From Brevibacillus panacihumi (GTDB lineage: Bacteria > Bacillota > Bacilli > Brevibacillales > Brevibacillaceae): DNA of 64,000 nucleotides. How positions within the stretch are numbered: the first letter of the stretch is position 1; each line of letters begins with the position of its first letter. This document shows, in pieces, positions 44,481 to 53,770 of this stretch. A model generated the notes under the pieces. It searched no databases. It had not been told where the DNA came from and was given only the letters and a program-made list of their open reading frames with translations. A program made the translations under genes and the position numbers. The DNA lies in assembly GCF_003710985.1 (NCBI RefSeq), contig NZ_RHHT01000015.1, forward strand, positions 186,001 through 250,000. Reading direction: 5' to 3'.

Positions 44481-45899
44481 ATGGCGCAAAGTACAAAAAA
44501 CCTGATCGGCTTGTCAGGCATCCCCCTGATCATGGTGCTGGGAAACTCGATGTTGATTCCCGTCCTCCCGACCATGCAAGCCAAAATGGATCTAAGCTCG
44601 TTCCAAACCAGTCTGCTCATTACCTCTTTCTCCATCTCCGCCGGGATCGTGATTCCGCTGGCGGGGTATTTATCCGACCGGTTCGGACGCAAAATCGTCA
44701 TCATTCTGGCCTTGATCCTGTATGGTCTTGGCGGACTATTGGCCGGTCTCGCGTCCCTGTGGATGGATAATCCGTACATGCTGATCATGGCAGGACGCAT
44801 TTTGCAGGGGATTGGGGCAGCGGGAACCGCTCCCATCGCGATGGCCTTGGTCGGGGACCTGTTCGACGGAGCGCAGGAGAGTCGTGCTTTGGGGCTTATG
44901 GAGACCTCGAACGGGATCGGGAAGGTGCTGAGCCCCATCATCGGCTCACTGCTGGCCCTGATTGTCTGGTATATGGTTTTCCTCGCTTTTCCGATCCTGT
45001 GCGGCATCATTTTGCTGCTCTTTCTCTTTTTGACGAAGGAGAAGAAGCAGGAGCGCAAACCGATACCTGTCAAGCAGTACATGCAATCCATAGGAAAAGT
45101 GTTCAAACAGCATGGCAAATGGCTGATTCCCGCTTTTTTTATCGGGAGCATCTGCCTGTTCACCCTTTTCGGTGTCTTGTTTTACCTCTCTGACCTGTTG
45201 GAGAAAAAACACAAGATCGACGGTGTGATCAAAGGCGGATTTCTCGCGATCCCTCTGCTGATCATGAGCATCGCTGCTTATGTCACAGGGCTGATCATCA
45301 AGAAAAAGCTGAAGCTGATGCGCATGTTCGTGATTACCGGGATGTTTCTGCTGGCTGCTTCGTATGTGATCGCCTCATTTGTCAAAGGGGCATACGCCTT
45401 GATCGGAGTTCTGGTTATCGGGAGCGTTGGAACGGGGATGATTTTGCCTTGCTTGAACAGCATGATCGTCGGCGCCGTGCAAAAATCAGAGCGCGGGATG
45501 ATTACTTCGCTGTACAGCGGAGTTCGTTTTATCGGCGTCGCAGTGGGTCCGCCCGTCTTTACCTGGCTGCTAGGCATCTCGCGTACGGTGATGTTTTTCA
45601 CCATCGCAGGTCTTTCTCTGGTATTTGCTATCGTCGGGATATTCTTCCTCAAGCCGCAGCAGACGCAATCCCAGCAACAGTCGCAGCAAGCTGAATCGAA
45701 CAAGGAGGATCTGGCGGAAGAGGAAAAGAAGCAAAAAGAACAGCAGGCCTGGCGACAAATCTCGGAGGCGATGGGAATTGAGCCTCAGTCAAAGGAAGAC
45801 AAACGAAAAGCAGAGGCGATCAAACACTACGGGTTTGATCCGGGTGATCTGATCGACCATCTCCTGAACGGGGGCAAAAAAGAAAAAGGGAAAGAGTAA
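44481..45899 (+). CDS. MFS transporter with long charged C-terminal tail
   Basis: A 472-residue carrier with 12 helices in residues about 8-390; DRFGRKIVI after helix 2 is MFS motif A, and the conserved proline-glycine region of drug-export carriers (GPPVFTWLLG) is present. The last 80 residues are cytoplasmic, Gln/Glu/Lys-rich and end in HYGFDPGDLIDHLLNGGKK, longer than usual. It resembles YmfD/Bcr-type exporters. Pairing with the enolase-type enzyme may be functional or only positional. Confidence 0.8.
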   Translation: MAQSTKNLIGLSGIPLIMVLGNSMLIPVLPTMQAKMDLSSFQTSLLITSFSISAGIVIPLAGYLSDRFGRKIVIILALILYGLGGLLAGLASLWMDNPYMLIMAGRILQGIGAAGTAPIAMALVGDLFDGAQESRALGLMETSNGIGKVLSPIIGSLLALIVWYMVFLAFPILCGIILLLFLFLTKEKKQERKPIPVKQYMQSIGKVFKQHGKWLIPAFFIGSICLFTLFGVLFYLSDLLEKKHKIDGVIKGGFLAIPLLIMSIAAYVTGLIIKKKLKLMRMFVITGMFLLAASYVIASFVKGAYALIGVLVIGSVGTGMILPCLNSMIVGAVQKSERGMITSLYSGVRFIGVAVGPPVFTWLLGISRTVMFFTIAGLSLVFAIVGIFFLKPQQTQSQQQSQQAESNKEDLAEEEKKQKEQQAWRQISEAMGIEPQSKEDKRKAEAIKHYGFDPGDLIDHLLNGGKKEKGKE

Positions 45900-45900
45900 C

Positions 45901-45942
45901 AGGCAACGACCGAAACATGTTCGGTTCATTGCCTGTTTTTTT
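45901..45942. terminator. Bidirectional terminator between MFS and Nudix genes
   Basis: AGGCAA...TTGCCT (45901-45906 with 45929-45934) and inside it ACCGAA/TTCGGT (45909-45914 with 45920-45925), then T7. It sits between convergent genes. Confidence 0.88.
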
Positions 45943-45950
45943 GAGGAGAT

Positions 45951-46418
45951 CTACGTGGCAAAGGGATGACGCAATGCGCGGTCGAGCGCCAAGGGGTACA
46001 CGTCATCTTGCAAGATCCTGCTGAACAAGGGATTTCCTTTTACCGATACAGGAACATCCTCGAAGATCACAGTCTCCGTGACATCTGTTCCCGTAGGAGC
46101 ATCGCAGCGCAGCACCCGGGCGATATAGATATCCTTGCGCAGCTCTTCATTAACGGTATATTGTCCGATCCGCTCGATGCCGTCCAGGATGGCCCCCGTC
46201 TCTTCATAGGCCTCCCGTACCGCAGCAGCGAGACTGCTCTCGCCAGGCTCGATTTTTCCCCCGGGAAGTTCAATCCCGCGCTGACGGTGGCGTGTAAATA
46301 GCAGTTTTCCTTGCCAAAAGGCAAAAATCAGCACATGGCGCGCCTCCTGCAAGCTGTATTCCTTCGGGTCAAACGTAAGTGTAACAGGTAAGCCGAAGTC
46401 GTCAGAAAAAGCGTACAT
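45951..46418 (-). CDS. ytkD: Nudix hydrolase, YtkD/MutT family
   Basis: A 155-residue Nudix protein. The box G-x5-E-x7-REUXEE-x-G-U appears as [24 protein letters not shown] (only partly quoted elsewhere; residues about 51-74). The MYAF start, the VTLTFD N-terminus and the tail PLALDRAL resemble B. subtilis YtkD, an 8-oxo-dGTP and nucleoside triphosphatase that protects against mutation. ATG 46418 follows AGAGGAGAACG. Confidence 0.8.
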   Translation of the reverse strand: MYAFSDDFGLPVTLTFDPKEYSLQEARHVLIFAFWQGKLLFTRHRQRGIELPGGKIEPGESSLAAAVREAYEETGAILDGIERIGQYTVNEELRKDIYIARVLRCDAPTGTDVTETVIFEDVPVSVKGNPLFSRILQDDVYPLALDRALRHPFAT

Positions 46419-46457
46419 GCTTCGTTCTCCTCTGTGCAATCTCATTCATTCTTTCAA

Positions 46458-47387
46458 TCAATCGATGTTTTCATGCTGGTGCTGCAGACCAAGGGAGATA
46501 TGCTTGACGGCCTTCATCGCCTGACCAACAGCAAGGGATATGCTGGAGTAGGCCGCTCCATTGGCCACATCTCCAATCGCGTAGATCCACTCTGGAACGG
46601 ATCTTTGCGTCTGATCCGTCTTGAGGTAATGTTCGTCAAAAACGGGCAGCGAGGCAAATGCCTGACTGTTTCCGCGCACGCCGATACGGGGCAAGACCCA
46701 ATCCACTGTAATAGACTTTGGAGCCTCTTTTTTTTCGGAGCGCAAATCCAGCCGGATCCGTCCATCCTTCATGGAGTAGCCTGATGCCTCCGTTTCCCAC
46801 ATGATCTGAAGGTTGGGCAGCCGATTGACGCGCTCCACCCACTCGGAGCGGGCCCGCAAGTGATCGCTGCGGACGAGCAGATACATGTGACGCGCGTACG
46901 CAGCGAGGTTGGATGCGCTTTCCAATGCACGATCTCCACCGCCGATCACGGCAATATCCTGACCTTCCACGGTCGCTGCCTGCGAGGTCGTGGAAAACCA
47001 GGGTGACAGCACGCGGGGGCAATCCGCAAGCGCAGGTATGATGTTTGGACTTACACCTGTCGCGATGATCAGGTAATCGGCTCGATAAACTTGGTGTGAA
47101 GTATGTACTTCATGTGTTTCTGCATCGATTCGGAGTATCGTTTCACCCAGGCGAGGGCGAAGCTCCCGAATCGCAGGGTGCCCGAGCAATTCCTCAAGCA
47201 GGGCTGCCCCATTGGGATAAACCCGTGGCGGGAAGTCCGGGATCTCATTGTGAATCTGGGATAGCTGCCCGCCCAGAACATCTTTTGATTCCAGAAGGAG
47301 ACAGGATAATCCCAATCGTCGGCACCAGATAGCCGCGGATAATCCGCCGATGCCTCCGCCCGCGATCAGCACCTGTACGTGTTCCAC
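46458..47387 (-). CDS. Thioredoxin-reductase-like FAD/NAD(P) oxidoreductase without CxxC
   Basis: A 309-residue flavoprotein with an N-terminal FAD motif (LIAGGGIGGLSAAIWC), the E-L-x-x-G-G-Q-L region (LLESKDVLGGQL), a second Rossmann fold (IAVIGGGDRALESASNLA) and a C-terminal YAIGDVANG. The active-site CxxC of thioredoxin reductase is absent, as in ferredoxin-NADP reductases of the YumC type and in bacillithiol-disulfide reductase YpdA. The electron acceptor is unknown. GTG start after GGGGGGACTGA. Confidence 0.8.
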   Translation of the reverse strand: MEHVQVLIAGGGIGGLSAAIWCRRLGLSCLLLESKDVLGGQLSQIHNEIPDFPPRVYPNGAALLEELLGHPAIRELRPRLGETILRIDAETHEVHTSHQVYRADYLIIATGVSPNIIPALADCPRVLSPWFSTTSQAATVEGQDIAVIGGGDRALESASNLAAYARHMYLLVRSDHLRARSEWVERVNRLPNLQIMWETEASGYSMKDGRIRLDLRSEKKEAPKSITVDWVLPRIGVRGNSQAFASLPVFDEHYLKTDQTQRSVPEWIYAIGDVANGAAYSSISLAVGQAMKAVKHISLGLQHQHENID

Positions 47388-47625
47388 TCTCAGTCCCCCC
47401 GATTCCCGTGAAGTCGATCATACATCCATCCAGGTTTTTTCTTTGTTAGTTTTAGACTACCTGTTTCGCTTGGTGAGCGCAAGACGTTCCGTTGCCTTGA
47501 AAGACATTCGGCAGAGTTCTACAAATACTCGTTCAGATGTGTTAAAATGGACATAATTTTCCAAAAAGCGCAAAGATGATCGAAGCGAAGATTGGGCCCT
47601 CTTTTAAGGAAAAGGAGCTGAAGCC

Positions 47626-48987
47626 ATGCAAACCAGGAAGGAAAGAACACCAGCGCCTACGACCAAAACAAGGCAAAAAAAGCGGGGCAAACGCGGGAAA
47701 AAATGGTATTTGCTCCTTGCGAGCTCCCTGTTTCTTTGTTTGCTGATCGTCGGAGTGGGCTTTGCGCTGTCACAGATGGACAAGACGCTGCAGGTCGTCA
47801 CGGAGGATCCTTACAAACTGCCTGAACAGCCCGTCGTCACTGTACCTTACGAAGAAAAGAAAGCTATTTCGTTTGTCATCGTCGGGGTCGATACACGAAA
47901 GAACATCGGCATGCTGAATACGGACGTCCTGGTTGTAGCTGTCGCCAATCCGGTCACACAACAATTAACCATGGTTTCCCTGCCGCGAGACACACGTGTT
48001 GAAATACCGGGATATCCGGGCTACCACAAAGTGAACGAAGTGTTTGCCTTGGGGGAGAATAAACGCAAGGAAGCGGAAATCAACAAGCAGCCGGTAACGG
48101 AAAATGGGATGACCTTTTTGAAAAAAACGCTGGAACATATGCTGGGGATTCCAATCGAGCACTATGTCCAGCTTGATTTTGAGGGCTTTACCGCCGTAAT
48201 CGACAATATCGGCGGCGTAAAGGTAGATGTGGATCGGGATCTGGTCTACGAGCTGCCCAAGGAAGGCGTATACCGAAATCTGAAAAAAGGAACACAGGTG
48301 CTGAACGGCGAGCAGGCGCTGGGTTTCGTCCGCCACCGGATTGATCGGCGCGGAGAGGCCTACAATTCCAGCGATTTTGACCGGAACAGAAGACAGCAGC
48401 AGGTAATCCGGGCAGTTGTCGACAAAGTCGTATCAATTGATGGGATCTCCAAATTGACGACGATATTGGATACTATGAGCAAGCATGTTCGCACCGACCT
48501 GTCGCCAGACCAGATAAAAGGGCTTGCCCTTGATTTTGCGACGATCTCTTCTGACAAGATGGTGTCCCTCGACAATGGAGCGGTGTGGAAATCACCGTAT
48601 TCGCTCTGGCCGCAGAAGAACATGCGCGATGTGCGGGAGGCACTCAAGGCGGAGATGGTGGGAAGCACCTGGACGGCGAAGAAGCTGAGCGACGCGGCCA
48701 TCGTGGAGCTGGCACAGTGGGAACCGCCGAGCAAACCAAAAGCAGCATCGCAGGCGTCTGCTCCTACCACCCCGAAGAAAGAACCGGTGAATCAAAACCA
48801 GTCTCCGCCTGTCACTCAGCCTGCGGATACATCTCAATCAGAGGCACCGATCCTGTCTCCTCCGCCAGACGATCAGACAGCACCGGACGGTGTGGATCAG
48901 TCATTCCCAGCCGATCAGCCGCCTCCTGATATACTGGCACCGCCTGCCCCTACCGAAGAGATAGTTGATCAGGCTGGCCAAGGGTAA
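47626..48987 (+). CDS. LytR-CpsA-Psr (LCP) family cell-wall polymer ligase
   Basis: A 453-residue protein: basic cytoplasmic start, one membrane helix (about 27-47), then the LCP domain (about 80-260) with VGVDTR, DVLVVAVANP, SLPRDTRVEIPG, VDFEG-type LDFEGFTAVIDNIGG and RHRIDRRGEAYNSSDFDRNRRQQ. LCP enzymes move wall teichoic acids or secondary polymers from lipid carriers to peptidoglycan. The last 90 residues are a Pro/Ser/Gln-rich extracellular tail. The ATG follows AAAAGGAGC. Confidence 0.92.
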   Translation: MQTRKERTPAPTTKTRQKKRGKRGKKWYLLLASSLFLCLLIVGVGFALSQMDKTLQVVTEDPYKLPEQPVVTVPYEEKKAISFVIVGVDTRKNIGMLNTDVLVVAVANPVTQQLTMVSLPRDTRVEIPGYPGYHKVNEVFALGENKRKEAEINKQPVTENGMTFLKKTLEHMLGIPIEHYVQLDFEGFTAVIDNIGGVKVDVDRDLVYELPKEGVYRNLKKGTQVLNGEQALGFVRHRIDRRGEAYNSSDFDRNRRQQQVIRAVVDKVVSIDGISKLTTILDTMSKHVRTDLSPDQIKGLALDFATISSDKMVSLDNGAVWKSPYSLWPQKNMRDVREALKAEMVGSTWTAKKLSDAAIVELAQWEPPSKPKAASQASAPTTPKKEPVNQNQSPPVTQPADTSQSEAPILSPPPDDQTAPDGVDQSFPADQPPPDILAPPAPTEEIVDQAGQG

Positions 48988-49072
48988 AAGAGAGACGGTC
49001 CAAGGAATGGTATCAGGTATTAGTAAGCAAATCAGTATGCCTGGTTGGCTAATCATGCAATGGCAAAGAAGG

Positions 49073-49112
49073 TACTCGCCCTGTTAACAAACAGGAGCGG
49101 GTATTTTTTTTA
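49073..49112 (+). terminator. Terminator upstream of the sigma-54 activator gene
   Basis: TACTCGCCCTGTT (49073-49085) pairs with AACAGGAGCGGGTA (49090-49103) with one bulge and a G-U pair, followed by T9. It ends LCP transcription about 70 bases before the next start. Confidence 0.88.
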
Positions 49113-49179
49113 TTTTTCAAATTCACTGTACTATTTTAAAATAATAGTATATCAAATCTGTATAGAAAGGACGGGGGCA

Positions 49180-50619
49180 ATGGCGGGAGAAAATGATCTT
49201 GTGTTGAGGGAATTAATGGAAAAAAATCAAGAACTGGAGATGGTGTTTCAATCATCTCATGACGAGATTTTTGTGACGGATGAGACCGGGACTTGTATTC
49301 GGGTAAACCCATCATGTGAAAGACATTACGGATTGCAGGGGATCGAGTTACTCGGTAGGAACGTCTACGAAATGGAAGAGAAAAAGATCTTTTATCCTTC
49401 GGCGACGGTCATGGTTCTCAAGGAGCGAAAACCTGTCACCATGATTCAATCCACGTCAACGGGCAGACGGCTGCACGTAACCGCCAATCCTGTTTTTGAC
49501 GAATCAGGCAATTTGCTACGAGTGGTTTCCAACTCGTTGGATATTACAGAAATTCTTACGTTAAAAAAACAGGTCGAAGAAATGGAACGCGCGATCAAGG
49601 AGTATAATGGGCAGCTCGAACGATTGCGTCAATCTCATTTTGGACGCAAGGGTGCATTGATTGCCAAGAGCAAAGCCATGAAACGTGTTCTGCAGCTTCT
49701 GGAAAGGGTCTCGCAGGTAAATACAAGCGTCATGCTGCTCGGGGAATCAGGTGTCGGCAAATCGGAAGTGGCTTTCTGGCTGCACAACATCAGCAATCGG
49801 AAGGAAGAAGCGTTCATAGAAGTGAACTGTGGTGCCATTCCGGCCAGTTTGTTCGAGTCGGAGCTGTTTGGCTATGAACCAGGAGCGTTTTCAGGTGCCC
49901 TTTCCTCAGGCAGAGTTGGGCTGCTGGAATCTGCAAACAACGGAACGCTGTTTCTGGATGAAGTGGGGGAACTGCCGCTAGAGCTTCAAACCAAATTGCT
50001 CCAGGTCATTCAGAATCAATCGTTTATGCGTGTAGGCGGCAGAGAGTTGAAAAAAATAGATGTACGCTTTATCACAGCTACGAACCAGGATTTGGAGAAG
50101 ATGGTGTCGGAAGGGACGTTTCGCAAGGATTTGTACTATCGCTTAAATGTTGTCCCGGTAAAAATCCCGGCATTACATGAACGTACGGAAGATTTGATAG
50201 AGCTGATCTTTTTGTTTATGGAACGGATCAATCAAAAGTATCAATTTCAAAAAACGCTGTCACCCTCTGTCCTGGATCAATTGCTTGCTTACCATTGGCC
50301 GGGAAATGTCCGGGAACTGGAAAACGTCCTCGAAAGAATCGCCATTACCTCGGATAGCAGCGAAATACTAACGGACAGCTTGTTCGAGATATTACGCAGC
50401 GATGAAAAATCTCAACACATTCAAAGGGCCCCAAAACAGGACTACCTCAAATCGCTAATCAGCGACCCGGAACGTACACTCGACAACATGCTTTCACAAG
50501 TGGAACAAGAGATCTTTTCTCATTATTTGAAGGAACTAGGCTCGATGAGAAAAGTAGCGAAGAGGTTGGGAGTGAGTCAAAGTACGATTAGTCGAAAATT
50601 AAAGAATGCGAAGAAGTGA
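49180..50619 (+). CDS. Sigma-54-dependent transcriptional activator with PAS domain
   Basis: A 479-residue enhancer-binding protein. PAS sensor (about 16-125, FQSSHDEIFVTDETGTCIRVN), then an AAA+ domain: Walker A GESGVGKSE (from residue 188), GAFSGA at 235-240 in place of the usual GAFTGA sigma-54 contact loop, Walker B TLFLDEVGEL, and arginine-finger region FRKDLYYRLNV. A TyrR/Fis-type helix-turn-helix ends the protein (RKVAKRLGVSQSTISRKLK). ATG 49180 is preferred after GGACGGGGGC. It probably activates the -24/-12 promoter 130 bases downstream. Confidence 0.93.
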   Translation: MAGENDLVLRELMEKNQELEMVFQSSHDEIFVTDETGTCIRVNPSCERHYGLQGIELLGRNVYEMEEKKIFYPSATVMVLKERKPVTMIQSTSTGRRLHVTANPVFDESGNLLRVVSNSLDITEILTLKKQVEEMERAIKEYNGQLERLRQSHFGRKGALIAKSKAMKRVLQLLERVSQVNTSVMLLGESGVGKSEVAFWLHNISNRKEEAFIEVNCGAIPASLFESELFGYEPGAFSGALSSGRVGLLESANNGTLFLDEVGELPLELQTKLLQVIQNQSFMRVGGRELKKIDVRFITATNQDLEKMVSEGTFRKDLYYRLNVVPVKIPALHERTEDLIELIFLFMERINQKYQFQKTLSPSVLDQLLAYHWPGNVRELENVLERIAITSDSSEILTDSLFEILRSDEKSQHIQRAPKQDYLKSLISDPERTLDNMLSQVEQEIFSHYLKELGSMRKVAKRLGVSQSTISRKLKNAKK

Positions 50620-50632
50620 AAGTGATTCAAAT

Positions 50633-50691
50633 TTGCATCAATTTGCAAAAATGAATCAATCATACAAAATATCGTTGCAAAATTGAAACAA
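50633..50691. promoter_or_regulatory. Paired upstream activator sites of the hisD-like promoter
   Basis: TTGCATCAATTTGCAA (50633-50648) and, inverted, the reverse complement of TTGTTTCAATTTTGCAA (50675-50691) share the pattern TTGYnTCAATTTnGCAA. Centres are about 43 bases apart, four helical turns, and lie about 95 and 137 bases before the predicted start site, the usual range for enhancer-binding proteins. Confidence 0.7.
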
Positions 50692-50750
50692 TTCTTACTC
50701 CTGCCTTTTCAAAAAGCCCGATTTGGATTCATTTTTCCCATGCTGTTGTT

Positions 50751-50767
50751 TTGGCACGCGTCTTGCT
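50751..50767 (+). promoter_or_regulatory. Sigma-54 (-24/-12) promoter
   Basis: TTGGCACGCGTCTTGCT is an exact match to TTGGCAC-N5-TTGCT. It lies 38 bases before the HisD-like start and downstream of the paired activator sites. Confidence 0.92.
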
Positions 50768-50804
50768 TATGTATTAGACCAACAACGGTATTGGAGGGTT
50801 TAGA

Positions 50805-52082
50805 ATGATTCATTACATCAAAGAAGAAGCTGGTCTGCAGGTACAAGAGAAAGCTGAACTGGAACATACGGTTTCTGCAATCATAAACCGTGTACGTCAG
50901 GAAGGGGACAGCGCGCTAAAAGACTTCTTAAAAACATTTGATGGCGTAGAACTGGACGACTTGAAGGTATCCGAAGACGCCATTGCGAAAGCAAAGTCAA
51001 TCCTGCCGCAAACGCTGCTGGAAGACATGTCTTTCTCGATTGAAAGAATCAAGGCGTTTGCTGAAGCGCAGCGCCGTACGTTGACAGAATTTGAACAGGA
51101 AATGATACCAGGGGTCTTTCTCGGCCAGCGTGTCATTCCGATTGAGTCGGTTGGCGCCTATGTACCAGGCGGTCGTTATCCCCTGTTATCCTCAGCACAA
51201 ATGGGAATTATTCCGGCAAAAGTAGCTGGAGTCCAAAAAATCCAAGTATGTTCACCGCCTACCAAAGACGGAGAAATTCATCCAGCCGTGATCTATGCTG
51301 CACATTTGTCTGGTGCGGACGAGATCTACCGGGTGGGGGGAGCACAGGCGATTGCTGCATTAGCATATGGAACGGAAACCATACAACCGGTAAACAAGGT
51401 TGTAGGTCCGGGTAATCGGTTCGTTACAGAGGCGAAACGGCAGGTATCGGGCATCGTTGGCATCGACATGCTGGCGGGACCAAGTGAAGTTCTGGTAGTA
51501 GCCGATGAAACGGCTCGGCCGGATTATGTAGCCTCCGATCTTCTCGCGCAAGCTGAGCATGATGTGGATGCGCGTGTCATTCTCGTGTCGACGAGTCAAA
51601 AGCTTGCCGATGCCGTTCAGGCTGAGATTGCCGAACAACTGAAAACACTGCCAACAGCAAAAGTGGCAGAAGCGGCCTGGATTCGCAGAGGGCAAGTCAT
51701 CGTGACGGATACCCTGGAAGAGGCCATTGCAGTAACCAATGACATCGCACCGGAGCATCTGCACGTACAGATCAAAGACAGTCGAGAGCATCTGCAGTCG
51801 TTTATCAATTACGGCTCGCTCTTCTTAGGTGAAAAGTCGTCTGTCGTTTATGCTGACAAAGTCTGCGGTACCAATCATATTTTGCCAACGTTGGGTGCAG
51901 CGAAGTACACAGGTGGCGTCTGGGTAGGAACCTTCCTCAAAGTCGTGACGCACCAATGGATTGATGATCAAGGCGTAAAAGCATTGGCGCCGCATTGTGT
52001 TCGCCAATCGCAAAGAGAGGGATTGATTGGCCATCTACGTTCTGCCAATATCCGTCTAACTGGCAAGCTGGATGTCGAATAG
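50805..52082 (+). CDS. Histidinol-dehydrogenase-family enzyme, sigma-54 controlled, probably catabolic
   Basis: A 425-residue HisD-fold NAD-dependent dehydrogenase. Zinc and catalytic residues are kept: Gln249 and His252 in AQAEHD, Glu317-His318 in APEHLH, Asp351, and His410 in EGLIGH. The C-terminal region reads GTNHILPT... KYTGGVWVGTFLK, unlike the GPNHVLPTGG/GLSV form of biosynthetic HisD but like the family of sulfopropanediol dehydrogenase HpsN, as I recall it. No other his gene is nearby; it is followed by an amino acid ABC importer. So it likely oxidises an imported amino alcohol or related compound, not histidinol for biosynthesis. Confidence 0.82.
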   Translation: MIHYIKEEAGLQVQEKAELEHTVSAIINRVRQEGDSALKDFLKTFDGVELDDLKVSEDAIAKAKSILPQTLLEDMSFSIERIKAFAEAQRRTLTEFEQEMIPGVFLGQRVIPIESVGAYVPGGRYPLLSSAQMGIIPAKVAGVQKIQVCSPPTKDGEIHPAVIYAAHLSGADEIYRVGGAQAIAALAYGTETIQPVNKVVGPGNRFVTEAKRQVSGIVGIDMLAGPSEVLVVADETARPDYVASDLLAQAEHDVDARVILVSTSQKLADAVQAEIAEQLKTLPTAKVAEAAWIRRGQVIVTDTLEEAIAVTNDIAPEHLHVQIKDSREHLQSFINYGSLFLGEKSSVVYADKVCGTNHILPTLGAAKYTGGVWVGTFLKVVTHQWIDDQGVKALAPHCVRQSQREGLIGHLRSANIRLTGKLDVE

Positions 52083-52140
52083 TCGATTTTCTGCATGATG
52101 CGTAAAACCAACTTCAGATGAGAGATAAGGGGTGCTTTTG

Positions 52141-53001
52141 ATGAAGAAGAGATGGACAAGCATTTTATCAATCGGTGCGCTAACCATGAGCTTGCTTGTG
52201 GCAGGCTGTGGTGGCCAAAGCTCAAGCGCTGAGAATCCGACTCCAGGCTCCGGGGCTGCGACGAAGGGGACACTGGAGCAGATCAAAGAAAGGGGCGTCT
52301 TGATTGTAGCATCCTCGAACGACGTTCCATTTGCTTATATCGACAAAGATACGAAGGAATTTACCGGCATTGATGCTGAGATCATCAAAGAAGTTGCCAC
52401 CCGCTTAGGCATTCCGAAAGTAGAAATGAAGGAAGTAAAGTTCGAGAATATGCTGATCGAGATGAACAACAAGAACGTCGATATGGTAACGGACGGCATG
52501 TACGTGAAACCAGAGCGTGAAAAGATCGCAAACTTTACGCACCGCTGGTACAAGCAAGGGGAAGGCTTGATCGTACGTAAGGATTCTGACATCAAGGGAT
52601 TGGATGATCTGAGTGACAAAGTAGTTGGTGCCCAAAAAGGGACAACCTTTCTTGAATATCTCGAGCAGCTTCAAAAAGAAGGAAAAATAAAAGAAGTCAA
52701 AGTCTTTGGTTCGCAAGCAGAGCTGCTCCTAGCGACCAATACGCAAAAAGTGGACGCTGTTGTAACCGATAGCGCAACGGCCGCCTTTACGATCAAGAAA
52801 GATCCTACCCTGAATCTGAAACTGGTCTCGCCCTATACGCCTCATTTTGACGGTGTCATTGCCGCTGCTGTTCGGAAAGACGATCAAGACTTGTTAGATG
52901 CCGTGAACGCAGAAATCGACAAACTCAAAGAAGAAGGCTTTATTTTGAAAGTGCTGGAGAAATACGGTTTAAGTGAAGACAATATGATGCCTGTCGAGTA
53001 A
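52141..53001 (+). CDS. Polar amino acid ABC transporter substrate-binding lipoprotein
   Basis: A 286-residue protein with a lipobox LVAGC (Cys near residue 22) and a family-3 solute-binding fold (PF00497 type). DVPFAY, FTGIDAEIIKEVA, MLIEMNNKNVDMV, the carboxylate-binding Arg in KPERE and an Asp in DAVVTD are where amino acid ligands are held in HisJ/GlnH proteins. That argues for an alpha-amino-acid-like ligand. ATG 52141; the GTG 52132 start lacks support. It follows the HisD-like gene by 58 bases. Confidence 0.9.
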   Translation: MKKRWTSILSIGALTMSLLVAGCGGQSSSAENPTPGSGAATKGTLEQIKERGVLIVASSNDVPFAYIDKDTKEFTGIDAEIIKEVATRLGIPKVEMKEVKFENMLIEMNNKNVDMVTDGMYVKPEREKIANFTHRWYKQGEGLIVRKDSDIKGLDDLSDKVVGAQKGTTFLEYLEQLQKEGKIKEVKVFGSQAELLLATNTQKVDAVVTDSATAAFTIKKDPTLNLKLVSPYTPHFDGVIAAAVRKDDQDLLDAVNAEIDKLKEEGFILKVLEKYGLSEDNMMPVE

Positions 53002-53071
53002 TAGGATTGGCCGAAATATGCGGGGGGAAGTGCAGAGATGCGCTTCCCTTGGTTAGCGGGGGGTTAGTGGA

Positions 53072-53770
53072 GTGAATCATTTGGACTTTAAGACAGCTTT
53101 TGAACAGCTTACACCTTCTCTTTTGGAAGCATTAGGGCTGGTCGTTACCTTGGCGTTACTCTCTTTCGTCTTGGCCTTAACGATCGGGATGCTGGTAGCT
53201 TTGGGCAGACTATCGAAAGTTCGTTCACTGCAGGTTGTTTTAATTGCCTTTTTGGAAATCGTACGAGGTACCCCGCTTCTGGTACAGCTTCTTTATGTCT
53301 ACTATGTATTGCCTGAGATTATCAGCTACATCGTAGGGATTTGGGTACCCGGTTACCATATGAACATTAGCGCGTTTACAGCGAGCATTATCGGTCTTGG
53401 GGTCAATTATGGCTGTTACCTGTCTGAGGTTTTCCGTTCATCGATTCAAGCGATTGACAAGGGACAATTAGAGGCAGCAAAAGCACTGGGTTACACAAGT
53501 CGGAAAGCTATGTGGCATATTGTCATTCCTCAGTCGATTCGGATCGCTCTACCGCCGCTCGGGAATTATTTCAATGCCATGTTGAAAGATACATCGTTGT
53601 GTGCATTTATCACACTGGGTGAAATTATCCTGAAAACTCAGGCGTACGCATCGCAAACTTTTTTGACCATTGAGTCGTATACGATAGCGGCTTTGATTTA
53701 TCTGATCGTCAGTATTCCTTTGGGACAGGCTATCCGCATCATGGAAAGGAGGCTGCGTCGACATGTCTAA
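53072..53770 (+). CDS. Polar amino acid ABC transporter permease
   Basis: A 232-residue HisM/GlnP-type inner-membrane protein with five to six helices. [20 protein letters not shown] and the EAA-loop [21 protein letters not shown] contact the ATPase. Only one permease gene is present, so it may act as a homodimer. GTG start. Its end overlaps the ATPase start by eight bases. Confidence 0.92.
   Translation: MNHLDFKTAFEQLTPSLLEALGLVVTLALLSFVLALTIGMLVALGRLSKVRSLQVVLIAFLEIVRGTPLLVQLLYVYYVLPEIISYIVGIWVPGYHMNISAFTASIIGLGVNYGCYLSEVFRSSIQAIDKGQLEAAKALGYTSRKAMWHIVIPQSIRIALPPLGNYFNAMLKDTSLCAFITLGEIILKTQAYASQTFLTIESYTIAALIYLIVSIPLGQAIRIMERRLRRHV

Noticed and set aside
49120-49160. Operator-like palindrome ACTATT/AATAGT before the activator gene
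   Set aside because: AT-rich and imperfect; chance level in this AT-rich stretch, so not reported as an operator.
50805-52082. Biosynthetic histidinol dehydrogenase of a his operon
   Set aside because: No other his gene nearby, exact sigma-54 promoter, importer downstream and non-biosynthetic C-terminal motifs. Kept as HisD-family only.
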